Origin: Plectosphaerella cucumerina
Lineage: Eukaryota; Ascomycota; Sordariomycetes; Glomerellales; Plectosphaerellaceae
Direction: 5' to 3'
Assembly (NCBI GenBank): GCA_020746995.1
Contig: JAGPXD010000004.1
Coordinates: forward strand, 3,658,001 to 3,722,000
DNA: 64,000 bases
Shown piece after piece: positions 54,738-64,000 of the stretch. Below the pieces are notes generated by a model. The model worked only from the letters and a program-made list of their open reading frames with translations, did not search any database and was not told the origin of the DNA. The translations under genes and the position numbers were made by a program. Each line of letters begins with the position of its first letter. Within the stretch, counting starts at the first letter, position 1.

Positions 54738-55466
54738 CTTGGTGATGTTGGTGAGTTTCGTTGGTTGCAGTTGGTTGGTGGCGGTGATGAGGGAGAAGAA
54801 GTTCAGAAACTCACTTCAGCCAGGTTGATGGGCTACACATTCTGCTGAGTCGCAGCATTGTACTTGGAAGGAGCCAAAGTGAATTTTTTTCTCATCCTGA
54901 CGTGGCAAGTGCCGCACTTGCTTTATTCACTTTGGAACTTGCCCGTGAAAAATACAGGCAGAAGTATCACGTGCAGTAATGGCTCCTCCTGCCTTGACCA
55001 CCACTGCTTGAGCCAGTAAATCCCCCTATAAACGTGAGATCGGTGACAGACCGCTGCTAGTCTCATTCACCTTCATGTACAAACTCTTGCTGGATTTCCG
55101 AATCGACCGCCCCTTTCTCACAATTTTTCTACCAGATTGGCAAGCATATACGCCACAGCGACAGTACCCAGACATAAGATATCTTATAGAGCAGACATTG
55201 ATTTCCCCTGCTCTCATATAAAGGTTAAAGAGGCCTCAAATCGAATAGAATACACACATGTCGGGGACGGGATGGGCAACATCAACACTCGACTGCGATG
55301 TATGAGTGCCCAGGGAAGTCGAGGTGTCCGGTACGAAGAGGCAACCCCCTCCTTGCCCTCCTAACCTGCTCATCCTCCTATCCTGCTAGTCCTCCCATCC
55401 TGATCGTCCTCCCATCCTGATAGTCCTCCCATCCAGATCGTCCTCCCATCCAGATCGCCCCCCCCC
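54738..55466. other. AT-richer promoter region with 3' minisatellite
   Basis: A 729-base gap between the two secreted protein genes. The left half (54850-55260) is noticeably AT-rich for this window and probably forms the promoter of the 245-residue protein. The right end holds the 17-bp tandem array. Confidence 0.6.
55356..55457. repeat. 17-bp minisatellite, five clear copies plus one degenerate
   Basis: Head-to-tail copies with consensus TCCTCCCATCCTGATCG start at 55373, 55390, 55407, 55424 and 55441. A decayed copy is at 55356. The two right-most copies (55424 and 55441) are identical (CCAGATCG variant). A ten-base C run (55458-55467) separates the array from the stop codon (55467-55469) of the adjacent secreted protein gene, so the array is in its 3' untranslated region. 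Confidence 0.95.
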
Positions 55467-56441
55467 CTAGGCAGGGCAGGTGGTAGCACCCGTGACGCAA
55501 CGAACTTCGAGCTTCACCCCGTTCGTTGTACGCAGATTATCAATGAGGAAAGAAAGAGCATTACCCTCATTTTGAACACCCCGGACATCCATCACGCACT
55601 GGCCGCCTGCCTCTTGGTCCTCGCGAAGCTTGACGCGGTAGGTGAAGACGGCCGGGTTCGTGGCGCAGTGCTGCTTGAAGGCACCCAGGTTGAGGCGGTT
55701 GACGCACCTGTAGGAGAAGACGCCGTGGAGACCGGGGCAGGTGTGCGAGGTGATCTCATGGCCTCGGCCGTGCGCGATCTGCCAGTTGCGCCCGTGGTCC
55801 TCGGGCCAGAGCTCGTAGGGGATTCCGGCGTTTTCCCCGAGCTCGAGCGGGTGGTAAGCGATGACCTTGATGTTATGGCGCCTCATGATGGGGTACTCGA
55901 TCTCGGACCAGTCGGAGCGGTGGACCATGCGCCCATCTGAGTAGGGGTCGGGCTGTATCTCGTTCACGTAGAAGGAGGCGGCGCTGAGGGAAACGGCGAC
56001 CTGGGTGTGGTGGTCCTCGGCAAGGATCTCGGAAAAGGCCTGGGAGAACCGATCCCAGAACAGAGCCCGGTTGGGGTTCCCGCGCCTTTGGTTGGGATGG
56101 TGAAGAATCCAGTTTGAGACGGACATTTCGAGGGTGAAGAGGCCATGGGCGGAGGCCGTCTGGCGGGAGACTTCGTAGGGGACGCCGGACCAAAACATGC
56201 CCTTGTTGTGCGGCGGGCGTGTAATGTGTACCTTGGCGTCGCCGACGCTGTTGATGGACGGATATGTCTGGCCCTCGGCGTCGGGCTCCGCAACATCGGG
56301 GAGGCAGTCGCGGCGGTAGGCGCACTCGATCTCGGCAGCAGTGTTGGCGCTGGGGGCCTCAAGGAAGGAATCCTTGTTGGTGGTTTGAGCAGCCACGAAG
56401 TGAGCCGACAAGGCCGCCAGGAGGATTTGGGTGAGCTTCAT
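55467..56441 (-). CDS. Predicted secreted protein, unknown function
   Basis: Intronless, 324 residues from ATG 56441. It has a signal peptide (MKLTQILLAALSAHFVAAQ). The frame is open upstream to 56555, but the first codons that make a secretory N-terminus begin at 56441. The mature protein has six Cys: ECAYRRDC near the N-terminus, then TCPG, RCVN, QHCA and QCVM, plus two near the end (RCVTGATTC). Conserved-looking phrases are FWSGVPYEVSRQ, RRGNPNRALFWDRFSQAF, IKVIAYHPLELGENAG and GRGHEITSHTCPGLHGVFSY. No transmembrane or GPI signal is present. I cannot assign a family; the His-rich segments (EDHHTQ, HGRGHEITSH) could bind metal, but this is a guess. A minisatellite lies directly after the stop codon. 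Confidence 0.85.
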   Translation of the reverse strand: MKLTQILLAALSAHFVAAQTTNKDSFLEAPSANTAAEIECAYRRDCLPDVAEPDAEGQTYPSINSVGDAKVHITRPPHNKGMFWSGVPYEVSRQTASAHGLFTLEMSVSNWILHHPNQRRGNPNRALFWDRFSQAFSEILAEDHHTQVAVSLSAASFYVNEIQPDPYSDGRMVHRSDWSEIEYPIMRRHNIKVIAYHPLELGENAGIPYELWPEDHGRNWQIAHGRGHEITSHTCPGLHGVFSYRCVNRLNLGAFKQHCATNPAVFTYRVKLREDQEAGGQCVMDVRGVQNEGNALSFLIDNLRTTNGVKLEVRCVTGATTCPA

Positions 56442-57904
56442 GGTGACAAGCCTGGATGGAGGACTTGCACGGTGGGAGAGAGGAGGAACTGGACTGAATG
56501 AGGGTTGATGAGACACCACGAGTCTGGATGAGGGGACTGGCTGAGAGAAGTCCAACGGCAGAGAAACGGCCTCATTATATACCCAGGTGGCCCTTGGATC
56601 GCGGCGAATTGCTGCAGTACGGCTGTAGCAGGCGATACCTTCCGAGATGTCTGCGAGGGAAGCACCAGAGACACATCCTCAGCATGAGGCCGAGCTGAAG
56701 CCAGCCCCTTGGTTGCAGAGACCCCTGCGAAGCTGTCAACTTCCCTGGCAGAGACGGGATGTCTGTCCAGCCATCCCGTTCCCCGGACTTCAATAGGCAT
56801 GTTGCGAGTCAGGCCGCCACCTACTCCCGGCAGACATGGGCGGCAATGGAGGCGGTGCCGCGGTATCATGCCCACTGCTCTGACATGTCGCGTTGACCGA
56901 GAGGGCTTCCAGCTTCCAAAAGACTATACACCACCCCTACAATCAGAACATCAGCGGGTTTCTTTTGTAAACCATCAATGCAGAGCCATCAAGATGAGCT
57001 CACATCTGTATTTGCATCTCATTATTGAGGGCAGACCGCTGCATATTCTGTTGCTAGCCGAAAACACCATGCCTGACTTGCGACCATGCGCTGTGAGTCC
57101 GTGGCGATAGTCCGTGTCAGCAACCCGTTGTCAAGTCCCTTCGGCGATTTCAATAGCCAATAATCGGCCACGTCAGGAAGGCCTGGACAGAGAGTGCATG
57201 TAGCCTGAGACGAGTATAGACAACCTTCGGAGGGTTTCCAATGCTGGTATGCAGACATCGCTTCGCAAGACAAACGTTTAGCTGCATTTCGCTTCAGCCG
57301 GGCAGGGGTATCAGGCTCTAGAAGCGAGCGACCGATAGTTTCTCCGTCCAGCGGCTTTGAGATCCTGTAGTCGTTGGTTACGAGCGGTCTACTTGGGCGG
57401 TTAGACTGTCGGGCTGTCTTCCAGAAACACCCAAGCTGGAGGCTTTCACGATGGCGGCTATGGCTGTTGGTTGGATCTGAGTTGCCATGCTGTAGTGCAA
57501 AGTCCGAAAAACGACGGCCCGGGCCGGGCATGCATGCCCGGTTGGGGACACAATACCGACGCTATTGGACATCGCTTGCCGGCAGGCATTAAGGTAACCC
57601 CGAAGGACGGGTATGCCCGCTCCATGGCCCAGAAGGGCATAGTGGCAGGGTAGCGGGCATGGCAATCGTACATGGCTTTTTGAATCGAATCGATGCTGGA
57701 AACAGGGGGCCTGATCATCTCGATCGCGCGGCAAGACTTTTGTCACCGACGGCCTCAACCAAGTCACCACAGCCGCACAAGCAGGGGGCAATAGGGGTAG
57801 TAGCCGCTGCCGGATGCTACTGCCGATCCATCTTGGCAACTCGTCCTCTCTATCAGCTTGTCATCTTCTCTGGTTGATCGACCGCTCATGTACTTTCGCT
57901 GCAC
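56442..57904. other. Intergenic, 1.5 kb
   Basis: This is the 5' flank of the 324-residue secreted protein gene and the 3' flank of the LtrA-like gene, both on the minus strand. Short open frames show no domains. It contains an 18-bp perfect palindrome at 57524-57541 and a second inverted pair (ATGCCCGCT near 57612, AGCGGGCAT near 57652). Confidence 0.55.
57524..57541. repeat. 18-bp perfect palindrome
   Basis: CCGGGCATGCATGCCCGG equals its own reverse complement. A related inverted pair of 9-bp arms lies about 70-120 bp downstream. It may be a protein-binding site or chance in GC-rich DNA. Confidence 0.7.
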
Positions 57905-60293
57905 TCACCGACCAGCATGACACCTAGCAGCCAGGTCTTCAATCTGACCGACTATCTGCCGAGTTGGATGCTCCTCCTGCAGCACCTTGTCCTGTCCATC
58001 CTCCGATACGTCTGTTCCTCCGCTTCGTACCCCCTCTGGCGTACTGGCCGACTCGACATCCCGCTCTTCTTCTCCCTCAACCACCTCCCGGCTCACCCTC
58101 TTCTCCTTTCCAGGGCCGCCCTTCGACTTCCTCCACCTCTTCACCGAAAGACACCTCGAAAAAGGCCCCTCAGGCAAGTGATGCAGCACCAATAACAGGA
58201 AGAACAAGATGGCCAGCGGAGGTAGCACCAGCGGAGTCAACAGATACCGCGCCAGGGGCACATGGTTCCCAAACTGCGTCAGCCCAGCCACCAGAGCAAC
58301 GCCCACGGCCAGAACCAGATTGATCACAGTCCGCACCACCGGCCACCGCGTCCACTTCTCCTTCCGTCCAATAGCGGACAAAATAGCGAGAAGCCCAATG
58401 ACGGCACCGCCGCAGGCAAAAGTGTACTGGAACACCACTCGCATCCGGTAGAAGGCCCGGAACGTCACGTCAATCTCCGTCTCCAGAGTGCCCAGAACCG
58501 CCTGGGACTCGGCCCCTCCGATGCCCTGGTCTCGTAACTCGTCTTCGTAGTAGTCGAGACCCAGCTCCGAACTGGCAATGTTGAGCGCCATGAACAACAT
58601 GGCCGTCCACCCGTTGATAGCCTGCTTGATCGACGGGTCCGCCTCGGCCGCCTTGTTGATACGGACGACATCACCGGTGCGAACGACCTCACGCAGGGTA
58701 TCTTTCGACGGCCCGTTGAACGCCGCCAGGTCGTCGAAGGTGTCGTTAAGAGTCCAGCGGTACACCAGGTAGTGCGGTGGTTTGGTGTTGAAGTAATCAT
58801 CTATCCAGACGCGGAAGGGTTGGGAAAAGTCTTCGGTTGATTCGTCGACGGCCTCGAGGAGCAGATTATTCCATTCCTGCAGCAAGCCCTTCTCAATCTC
58901 GGTGGTTTTCCAGAATATGATGAACTGCGCGCAGCCCTCGGTGAAGAGTGTCAGGGCCAGATGGAGGGGAAAGTGGAGGGTGGTCCAGGCGAGTTGGTGC
59001 CACGGTGGGAGCTGCAGCCTGCTGACTGAATCGAAGTAGAGCATGAACGCGAGGTAGGTGATTGATATGCATGCCGTGACGGTTCCGATTGTGCTGGGGG
59101 CTAAAGGCTAGAGTCAGTGGAGGAAATGCTTGCAAAGGGGAGGGAACTTACTCCAGGCGCCGTTGCCTTCTGCATCGATGACCTGGGTGATATTGGAGCA
59201 GGCCACCGTCACGCCCTCGCCGAAGATGATGAGCGTGAGAAGGCCGAGGCGGCGGATGAGGGGTGTGCCTTGGAAGCTGAGGATGGGATAGCTGACTGCG
59301 ATGAACATGACGGTGATGATTTCGACTAAGAGGGTCAGCACGGAGTTCGCGGAGCGAGTGTGTGATCAGAGGAAGAACATACCCGCGCAAACGCCATACC
59401 AACTAATAAAAAGCCTCGAACTGTCCGGATTGAACCGAAACGACACACCGAGGTAGATGAACCCATTGAAAAAGTTCAGCCCCGACATGGTCGCCAACTG
59501 CCACCTCGTCTTCTTGTACTTCCAAGCCTGCAGGAAGATACTTCCATACTCCAACCCAAGACACATTCTCGAGACCATGAGGATAAGACCTGGTCGGTCA
59601 GCGGAGTTCGTGCTCAGAACGGAGGCATACGTACTAAACGTTCGAAACACCTGCGAGTCCTGCCTCGCAAGGTTGAAGTTTGGCGATACGGTGACGAAAC
59701 CGACTAGGACACCGAGGTGAACGGCGCGGCAGCATCGCTCGAAAACACTGTCGGTGAGGAATCGGACGTCATAGGCGCTTGTGAGGAACCATGTCGTCCA
59801 GAGGAGCCTGGTCTGGGGTATGAGCAGTTGAACGCACGTGAAGAGAAGGATGCTCACGAAAAGAAGCCGGCGTAGGCTGATAGCCCGTTGATGGTTTCCA
59901 TCTGCTGGTTCCTATTGAAGAGGTTCAGGCACTACATGTGTCAAAGTCAGTATTGGAGGGCAGGTCGTGACGAGGGACGTACGGCCTGTACATCGTCAGC
60001 ATGTTCTCACCCCACAAAGGAGTCCGGCAACCCACGGCAAGGAACAGGTCGTAAAAGACCTCGAGGTTCGTGGCATCCTCATTCCGCCGCAGCAGCGGAA
60101 AGTCCTCCGGGTCATATCTGTATCCCATCCTCTCCATCCCAGGTGGGTTACTCGGCCTCGTCAGGCCTGACGTCGTGCCCTCCGCATCCTCAGGGTGAAT
60201 CGGGCTCCTCAGCAGGCGCAACTTATCCGTCGCTGGGCCGACGTGGACGGGCTCGTCACCCAACGCCGGGCTTTGCGATAGAGACGGAGCCAT
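57905..60293 (-). CDS. Low temperature requirement A (LtrA)-family membrane protein
   Basis: Six exons (minus): 60293-60036, 59931-59858, 59807-59635, 59589-59383, 59325-59152, 59100-57905, coding 693 residues. All junctions keep frame; the third intron is only 45 nt and stop-free. The cytosolic N-terminus ends in RNEDATNLEVFYDLFLACLN, the LtrA opening motif. A second motif is ISAY-like LSAYAGFFSLLWTTW and TSAYDVRFLTDSVFERC. About eight or more hydrophobic segments follow, including FIYLGVSFRF, RLGLLTLIIFGEGVTVACSN, GGAVIGLLAILSAIG and PLVLPPLAILFFLLLVL. The C-terminal tail is charged, with RRWRKS-type basic and Glu-rich stretches. LtrA was named from a Listeria growth-at-low-temperature locus; the fungal proteins are of unknown transport or signalling function. 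The first intron uses a GTGGGT donor, the choice that restores the motif. Confidence 0.88.
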
Positions 60294-60990
60294 CTTCGGG
60301 GATGTTTGTCGGAGAGTTCCAAGTCAGAGGGGGCCAGGCCCCCGAGTTCAAGTCAGCCCTGTGGTGTGCGCTAGCGGGATCATCGTCGCTACGTCAGGGG
60401 CTGATGGTCTGCATCCTTCCGCGGTGCCAAGACGCCTGTGCGAGGCTTCTGTTGCCTAGGCCTGTGATTGGGGTTGATGAGACGGAGGATTCAAGGGAGA
60501 ATACGCGCGATGCGGGTAGATACCTTACTTGACTGACCTGGTGCCATGATGAGAACACCAGAAACACCCATCTCTTAAAATACGCAGCGTCCCTGTCATC
60601 ACTCTCATCTTCTAATCGTGCAACATAATTTCAGACCTGATCAAACTGGTCCATCTGAATAAGGCATCCATGACCCCAGGGCATTTCTCGAATGTCGAGG
60701 GGGTGGGTGGCACACAGCATCGCGGCGGCGGCGATGATCTTGGACCATTCCGGCGATACGCGGACAGCTCTCTGGATGACGTCAATTAGCACTTCATCCC
60801 AATGCGACTCGATCCAATCAACAGAGTAACTTACTGAAAAGCATCTCTCGCATGTGGCAGTGGACCTTATGGCTAGACTGAAAATAGGGGCTGACCCCTG
60901 AATGCATGCCTCTGCTGTACATACACGCCGCTCATACAATCCAGACATTGCCTCATATCGTGACATTACATCCCTCCTCGAGCTTGCAGC
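60294..60990. other. Promoter of the LtrA-like gene and 3' flank of MTC5/WDR59
   Basis: A 697-base gap between two minus-strand genes, without a supported coding feature. The part near 60294 should be the LtrA-like promoter. Confidence 0.55.
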
Positions 60991-63900
60991 TCACCGCGGG
61001 CCCGTCCGCCAGGTCGCATTCGCACTCCCATCATCCTTCCGCCTCAGATTCGATGCCCTCGACCAGTCCCCTCCAGCCTTCTTAAGCCTGTTGCCAAGAC
61101 TGAGCCTCGCCGCGCTCATCACCGCCGCGCCCCCGCTGACCGCCCCCTGACCCTCAGCAGCGGCCACGCGCTCCCATTCCTTGTCACTACCGTCCGGGTT
61201 CCCTGCGGGATCGAGCGCCGGCGGCGGCAACATAGACCCAATGAGCCCTCGCTGGCTCGTCGGCGACGGCAGCGCCTGCTGTCCCCTCCGCACAGCCGCC
61301 ATAATCGCCGCCCAGCTCTCGATCTTGCCATTCGCCGCTTCCTCGACACAGTTACACTCGTCGCCTGCCGGGCAGAGCTCCTCGCCCGCGGCGTGCCACT
61401 CCGCCAGACACCCCTCGTGGCTCGCGCAGCCGCACCCCAGACAGGGCTGGTAGAGCGCATCGACGGGTTCGCGACAGAAGACGCACAAGAGCTGTGCCTG
61501 CGTGTGCCGACACCGATCGCAGACGCCCACGGCGCCGCCGAGATGGCCCGCCGAAGCTGTCGTGTACTTCAGCGGCTCTAGCTGCGTCTCGTGCACGCGA
61601 CACATGCCCGTGACGTCCAGCCCGCGACCCGAAGTGATGAGCGACTGCAGATGCTCCTTCTTGCCGAGGAGGATGGGCGATGACCCATGGGTCTGCGACG
61701 ACGACGCCGCAGCCGCGGCCGCCGCGGCAGCATGTCCCCCCTCCAGCGCGTCCACGTCCTTGAGCACATTGAACTTCATAATCTCGAGGCGCGCCAGGGG
61801 TTGGTCCCACATATGGAGGATCTCGGCGTAGATGTAGCGGTAGCCGGCATACATGTTCTTGCGGCTGGGTTCGAGCAGCGGCGTGGACATCCAGCCGTCG
61901 TCGTCGAAGATGGTCTGGTCCTCGAGGTGCACATGCACACCCACAGGCACGAGCGACAGGGAGTCCTCGCCAGGCATCTCGTCATCCGAGATGGAAGTAC
62001 GCGCCGTGCCCGTGTCGCCGCCCATGATGGTTGATCCGCCCCAAGTGACATTGGCCACTGCGCTGGGCGCCAGGGTGCTGAGAATGGTCTCGGCCGGGCT
62101 CGGCCGCTTCTTGGCCGCCGCCGCCGCCGCATGGTTCGGGGGCGACGATGGAGCAGTGCTGGCGGCAAAGGTGCGCGGGAAGTTGATGGCGAAGCTCGAC
62201 GTCAGCCCCGAGTTGACCCGCGAGATAATGCGGTTGCTTGGGGACGTCGAGAGGCTCTGCGTCTGGCCCGCCTCGCCCAGGTAGTCCCTGTGGCGCGTTG
62301 GTGGTGTTTCGCCGCACGAGTACGAGTTGGATCCCGGGTCGCCCGCCCACAGGATGTCGTCAGAGCACTGCGACCCCGAGTAGTGTATTGGCGTGTGAAT
62401 GGTCCTCGGCGTCGTGATGGCCGAGTTACTGTGGCTCCGCCCGTTCATGGCCCACAGCGACGCATCCGTGGGGAAATATTCGAGCGAAAAGGCCGGTGCC
62501 TTCATCGGCATGGGCGTCTCGGGCTGAGTCAGGTGTGACTCGGCATAGGCCACGCCGTCCGCCGTCCACGACTCCCCGAAGATGCAGGACAGCATCGCCA
62601 GCATCTGTACGTCCGCCGCCCGCTCAAAGTAGTCGAACAGATCGTCGATGACACCGCGCGCCAGCGGATGGTTCCCCCACTTGACGCGGCCGCTCAAGTC
62701 GCCACGGCGGCCCTCATGTTTGGAGACAGCCCGTTGGGCGACGACCAAGATGGAATGGCCCACCTGCTCCGGATCCAGGGGTTCCAGAGGAATGTCCTTG
62801 CGCAACAGGAGCGCCAGGTATCGCCAGATGTTGACGAGATCGTGGTGGCCATACTTCTCCGCCACCGCCGCGTTCTGTTCGCATACGTCCGCGCCGTCGC
62901 CAAAGATGGCGTACTCGCGCGCCAGCTCCTTCTTAGCCGGGAGCTTGTCGGAAATGTCGTGTAGCGAGAGCGTGTTCTTCGGCTTCCCTCCCGGCCGTCT
63001 CCTCATCGAACCGGTACCTGTGCCTGTACCGACACCGGTCCCGCCACCACTGGACCGTATCGAGCGGTTCTCGCTCCAGGTCCTTCTGAACCGCTGGCTG
63101 GGGCCGTACCATATGCTCGTGCGATGTATGGAGGTCCCCTCGGAATCATCCGAGGACGTCGAGGTGTCGGAGTCGTCCGAGTCGGAGCTGCTGGAGCTTG
63201 ACCCGTCGTCGTGACCGTCCCTGCGCGGGGCCGAGTCGTAGCCCAACTTGCCAAAACCGCCAAAGAACGGCTCCCCCTTCGGCCTCTCCTTCAGAGACTC
63301 GGCGGGAGCGAACAGTGGGGCCTTTGCCTTTTCTTCCTTGCTCGGGAAGAAACAGACGAGGCGGCCGTCGTTCGCGAAGCGCGCGCCGCACAGCCTCGGG
63401 GGCGGCGGCATATTGGGGCGATTGGCCCCGGCCAAGGTATTGTTGTCAAACTCCGTGCTGGCGGTCAGTTCTTGCGACATGGACGCCGAGCCTCCTGCGG
63501 GGATATCGACGTCGTCTTCGCTGGAGCTGTCGTCGGAAAGAACCACAATCTCGTCGTCCAAATCCTTGACGTTGCTGAAAAAGGTCGTGCTGGTCTCGAG
63601 GTCGACGTCTCCCAACAGGTAGCTAAACGCCACGTCCAGGCAATGCTTCCGACGCTCAAGGAAGCGATGGGCCAGCTGGTGGAGCTCGTGCTCGATCTTC
63701 TTATGTATTTCGTACGGCATGAAGCTCGTCTTTTCAACGAAGAACTTTGGCGCCTTGTGCTTTGGGTAATTCGTCGGTATGTCGACCTTGATCTTGACAA
63801 AGATGCTCTCCCCATCGACGCCCCACGGACCGTTCAGCGAGGCGTTGAGCGTCAGGTTGTCAATGTCAATGTGCTCCCACTTGACCTTGGGCAGCTGCGT

Positions 63901-64000
63901 GCTGACGCGCAGAATCTCCTCCTGGATGGAGTCGGGCTCTCCCCATTTGTCGTCTTCAGGGTAGTTCGGGCTGAATAGGTTCGGCGTCTTCTCCGCACCC
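60991..64000 (-). CDS. MTC5: SEA/GATOR2 complex subunit Mtc5 (Sea3/WDR59), 3' part, 5' end outside window
   Basis: The frame is open from the right edge (first full codon at 63999) to the stop at 60991, about 1000 residues, and it enters already inside the protein. It is therefore a partial gene; ATG 63720 is internal. The first part matches an RWD domain (EEILRVSTQLPKVKWEHI, then FVKIKVDIPTNYPKHKAPKF). A disordered, acidic Ser-rich region follows (SSSSSDSDDSDTSTSSDDS), then a helical middle (NAAVAEKYGHHDLVNIWRYL). The C-terminal zinc module is CDRCRHTQAQLLCVFC, then CLGCGCASHEGCLAEWH and CPAGDECNC, a RING/zinc-ribbon pattern seen in WDR59. The N-terminal WD40 propeller should lie beyond the window. 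In yeast Sea3/Mtc5 sits on the vacuole in SEACAT and regulates TORC1 in response to amino acids. WDR59 rather than its paralogues is favoured by the RWD plus C-terminal ring order. Confidence 0.88.
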   Translation of the reverse strand, partial: GAEKTPNLFSPNYPEDDKWGEPDSIQEEILRVSTQLPKVKWEHIDIDNLTLNASLNGPWGVDGESIFVKIKVDIPTNYPKHKAPKFFVEKTSFMPYEIHKKIEHELHQLAHRFLERRKHCLDVAFSYLLGDVDLETSTTFFSNVKDLDDEIVVLSDDSSSEDDVDIPAGGSASMSQELTASTEFDNNTLAGANRPNMPPPPRLCGARFANDGRLVCFFPSKEEKAKAPLFAPAESLKERPKGEPFFGGFGKLGYDSAPRRDGHDDGSSSSSSDSDDSDTSTSSDDSEGTSIHRTSIWYGPSQRFRRTWSENRSIRSSGGGTGVGTGTGTGSMRRRPGGKPKNTLSLHDISDKLPAKKELAREYAIFGDGADVCEQNAAVAEKYGHHDLVNIWRYLALLLRKDIPLEPLDPEQVGHSILVVAQRAVSKHEGRRGDLSGRVKWGNHPLARGVIDDLFDYFERAADVQMLAMLSCIFGESWTADGVAYAESHLTQPETPMPMKAPAFSLEYFPTDASLWAMNGRSHSNSAITTPRTIHTPIHYSGSQCSDDILWAGDPGSNSYSCGETPPTRHRDYLGEAGQTQSLSTSPSNRIISRVNSGLTSSFAINFPRTFAASTAPSSPPNHAAAAAAKKRPSPAETILSTLAPSAVANVTWGGSTIMGGDTGTARTSISDDEMPGEDSLSLVPVGVHVHLEDQTIFDDDGWMSTPLLEPSRKNMYAGYRYIYAEILHMWDQPLARLEIMKFNVLKDVDALEGGHAAAAAAAAASSSQTHGSSPILLGKKEHLQSLITSGRGLDVTGMCRVHETQLEPLKYTTASAGHLGGAVGVCDRCRHTQAQLLCVFCREPVDALYQPCLGCGCASHEGCLAEWHAAGEELCPAGDECNCVEEAANGKIESWAAIMAAVRRGQQALPSPTSQRGLIGSMLPPPALDPAGNPDGSDKEWERVAAAEGQGAVSGGAAVMSAARLSLGNRLKKAGGDWSRASNLRRKDDGSANATWRTGPR

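Noticed and set aside
55356..55457. CRISPR array
   Set aside because: The units are directly adjacent 17-bp repeats without spacers, in a eukaryotic genome; this is a minisatellite.
57022..57839. Minus-strand frames of 169 and 153 codons
   Set aside because: No domain, signal peptide or splice-consistent structure is present, and they overlap the palindrome-rich spacer.

Overview
The window is nuclear DNA of a filamentous ascomycete, most likely a Sordariomycete (Hypocreales/Glomerellales-like). The evidence is short GT-AG introns (about 45-110 nt) with CTRAC-type branch sites, GC-rich codon use, CT-rich leaders, a fungal-type EF-1alpha gene with an 18-nt first coding exon, a Zn(II)2Cys6 regulator, and orthologues of RSR1/KREV-1, WHI3/SCW1, SLS1, NSE3, SF3B5, MUP1 and the SEA-complex subunit MTC5/WDR59. 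The species was not identified. Exon structures were traced by hand from splice signals and checked for frame and motif continuity.

Left part (1-32 kb) is gene-sparse. Plus-strand genes are an EGF-like single-pass membrane protein (2810-5569), a small protein with a C-terminal membrane anchor (7353-8048) and a WHI3/SCW1-type RNA-binding protein (22732-24246). Minus-strand genes are an eight-exon Rap-type GTPase (8523-9697), a short-chain dehydrogenase with a GC-AG intron and a hairpin element in another intron (13463-14955), and a giant repetitive secreted protein (27754-30374). The spacers between them (up to 7.8 kb) hold no gene I can support.

Middle part (32-45 kb) is compact housekeeping DNA: a Zn2Cys6 transcription factor, a coiled-coil/MYND-like zinc protein, SF3B5, NSE3 and SLS1 (divergent from a 261-bp shared promoter), and EF-1alpha convergent to SLS1.

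Right part (45-64 kb): tRNA-Gly(GCC), a MUP1-type methionine permease and, as the next gene, a TauD-family dioxygenase, which together suggest organic-sulfur acquisition. Two predicted secreted cysteine-containing proteins of unknown function follow (one with a 17-bp minisatellite abutting its stop codon), then an LtrA-family membrane protein and the 3' part of MTC5/WDR59, which runs off the right edge.

I found no CRISPR array, complete transposon, biosynthetic backbone gene or clearly new defence-type system. The best leads are the hairpin element and GC-AG intron in the dehydrogenase, the mosaic secreted protein, the two unknown secreted proteins, and several stop-free introns whose length is a multiple of three.
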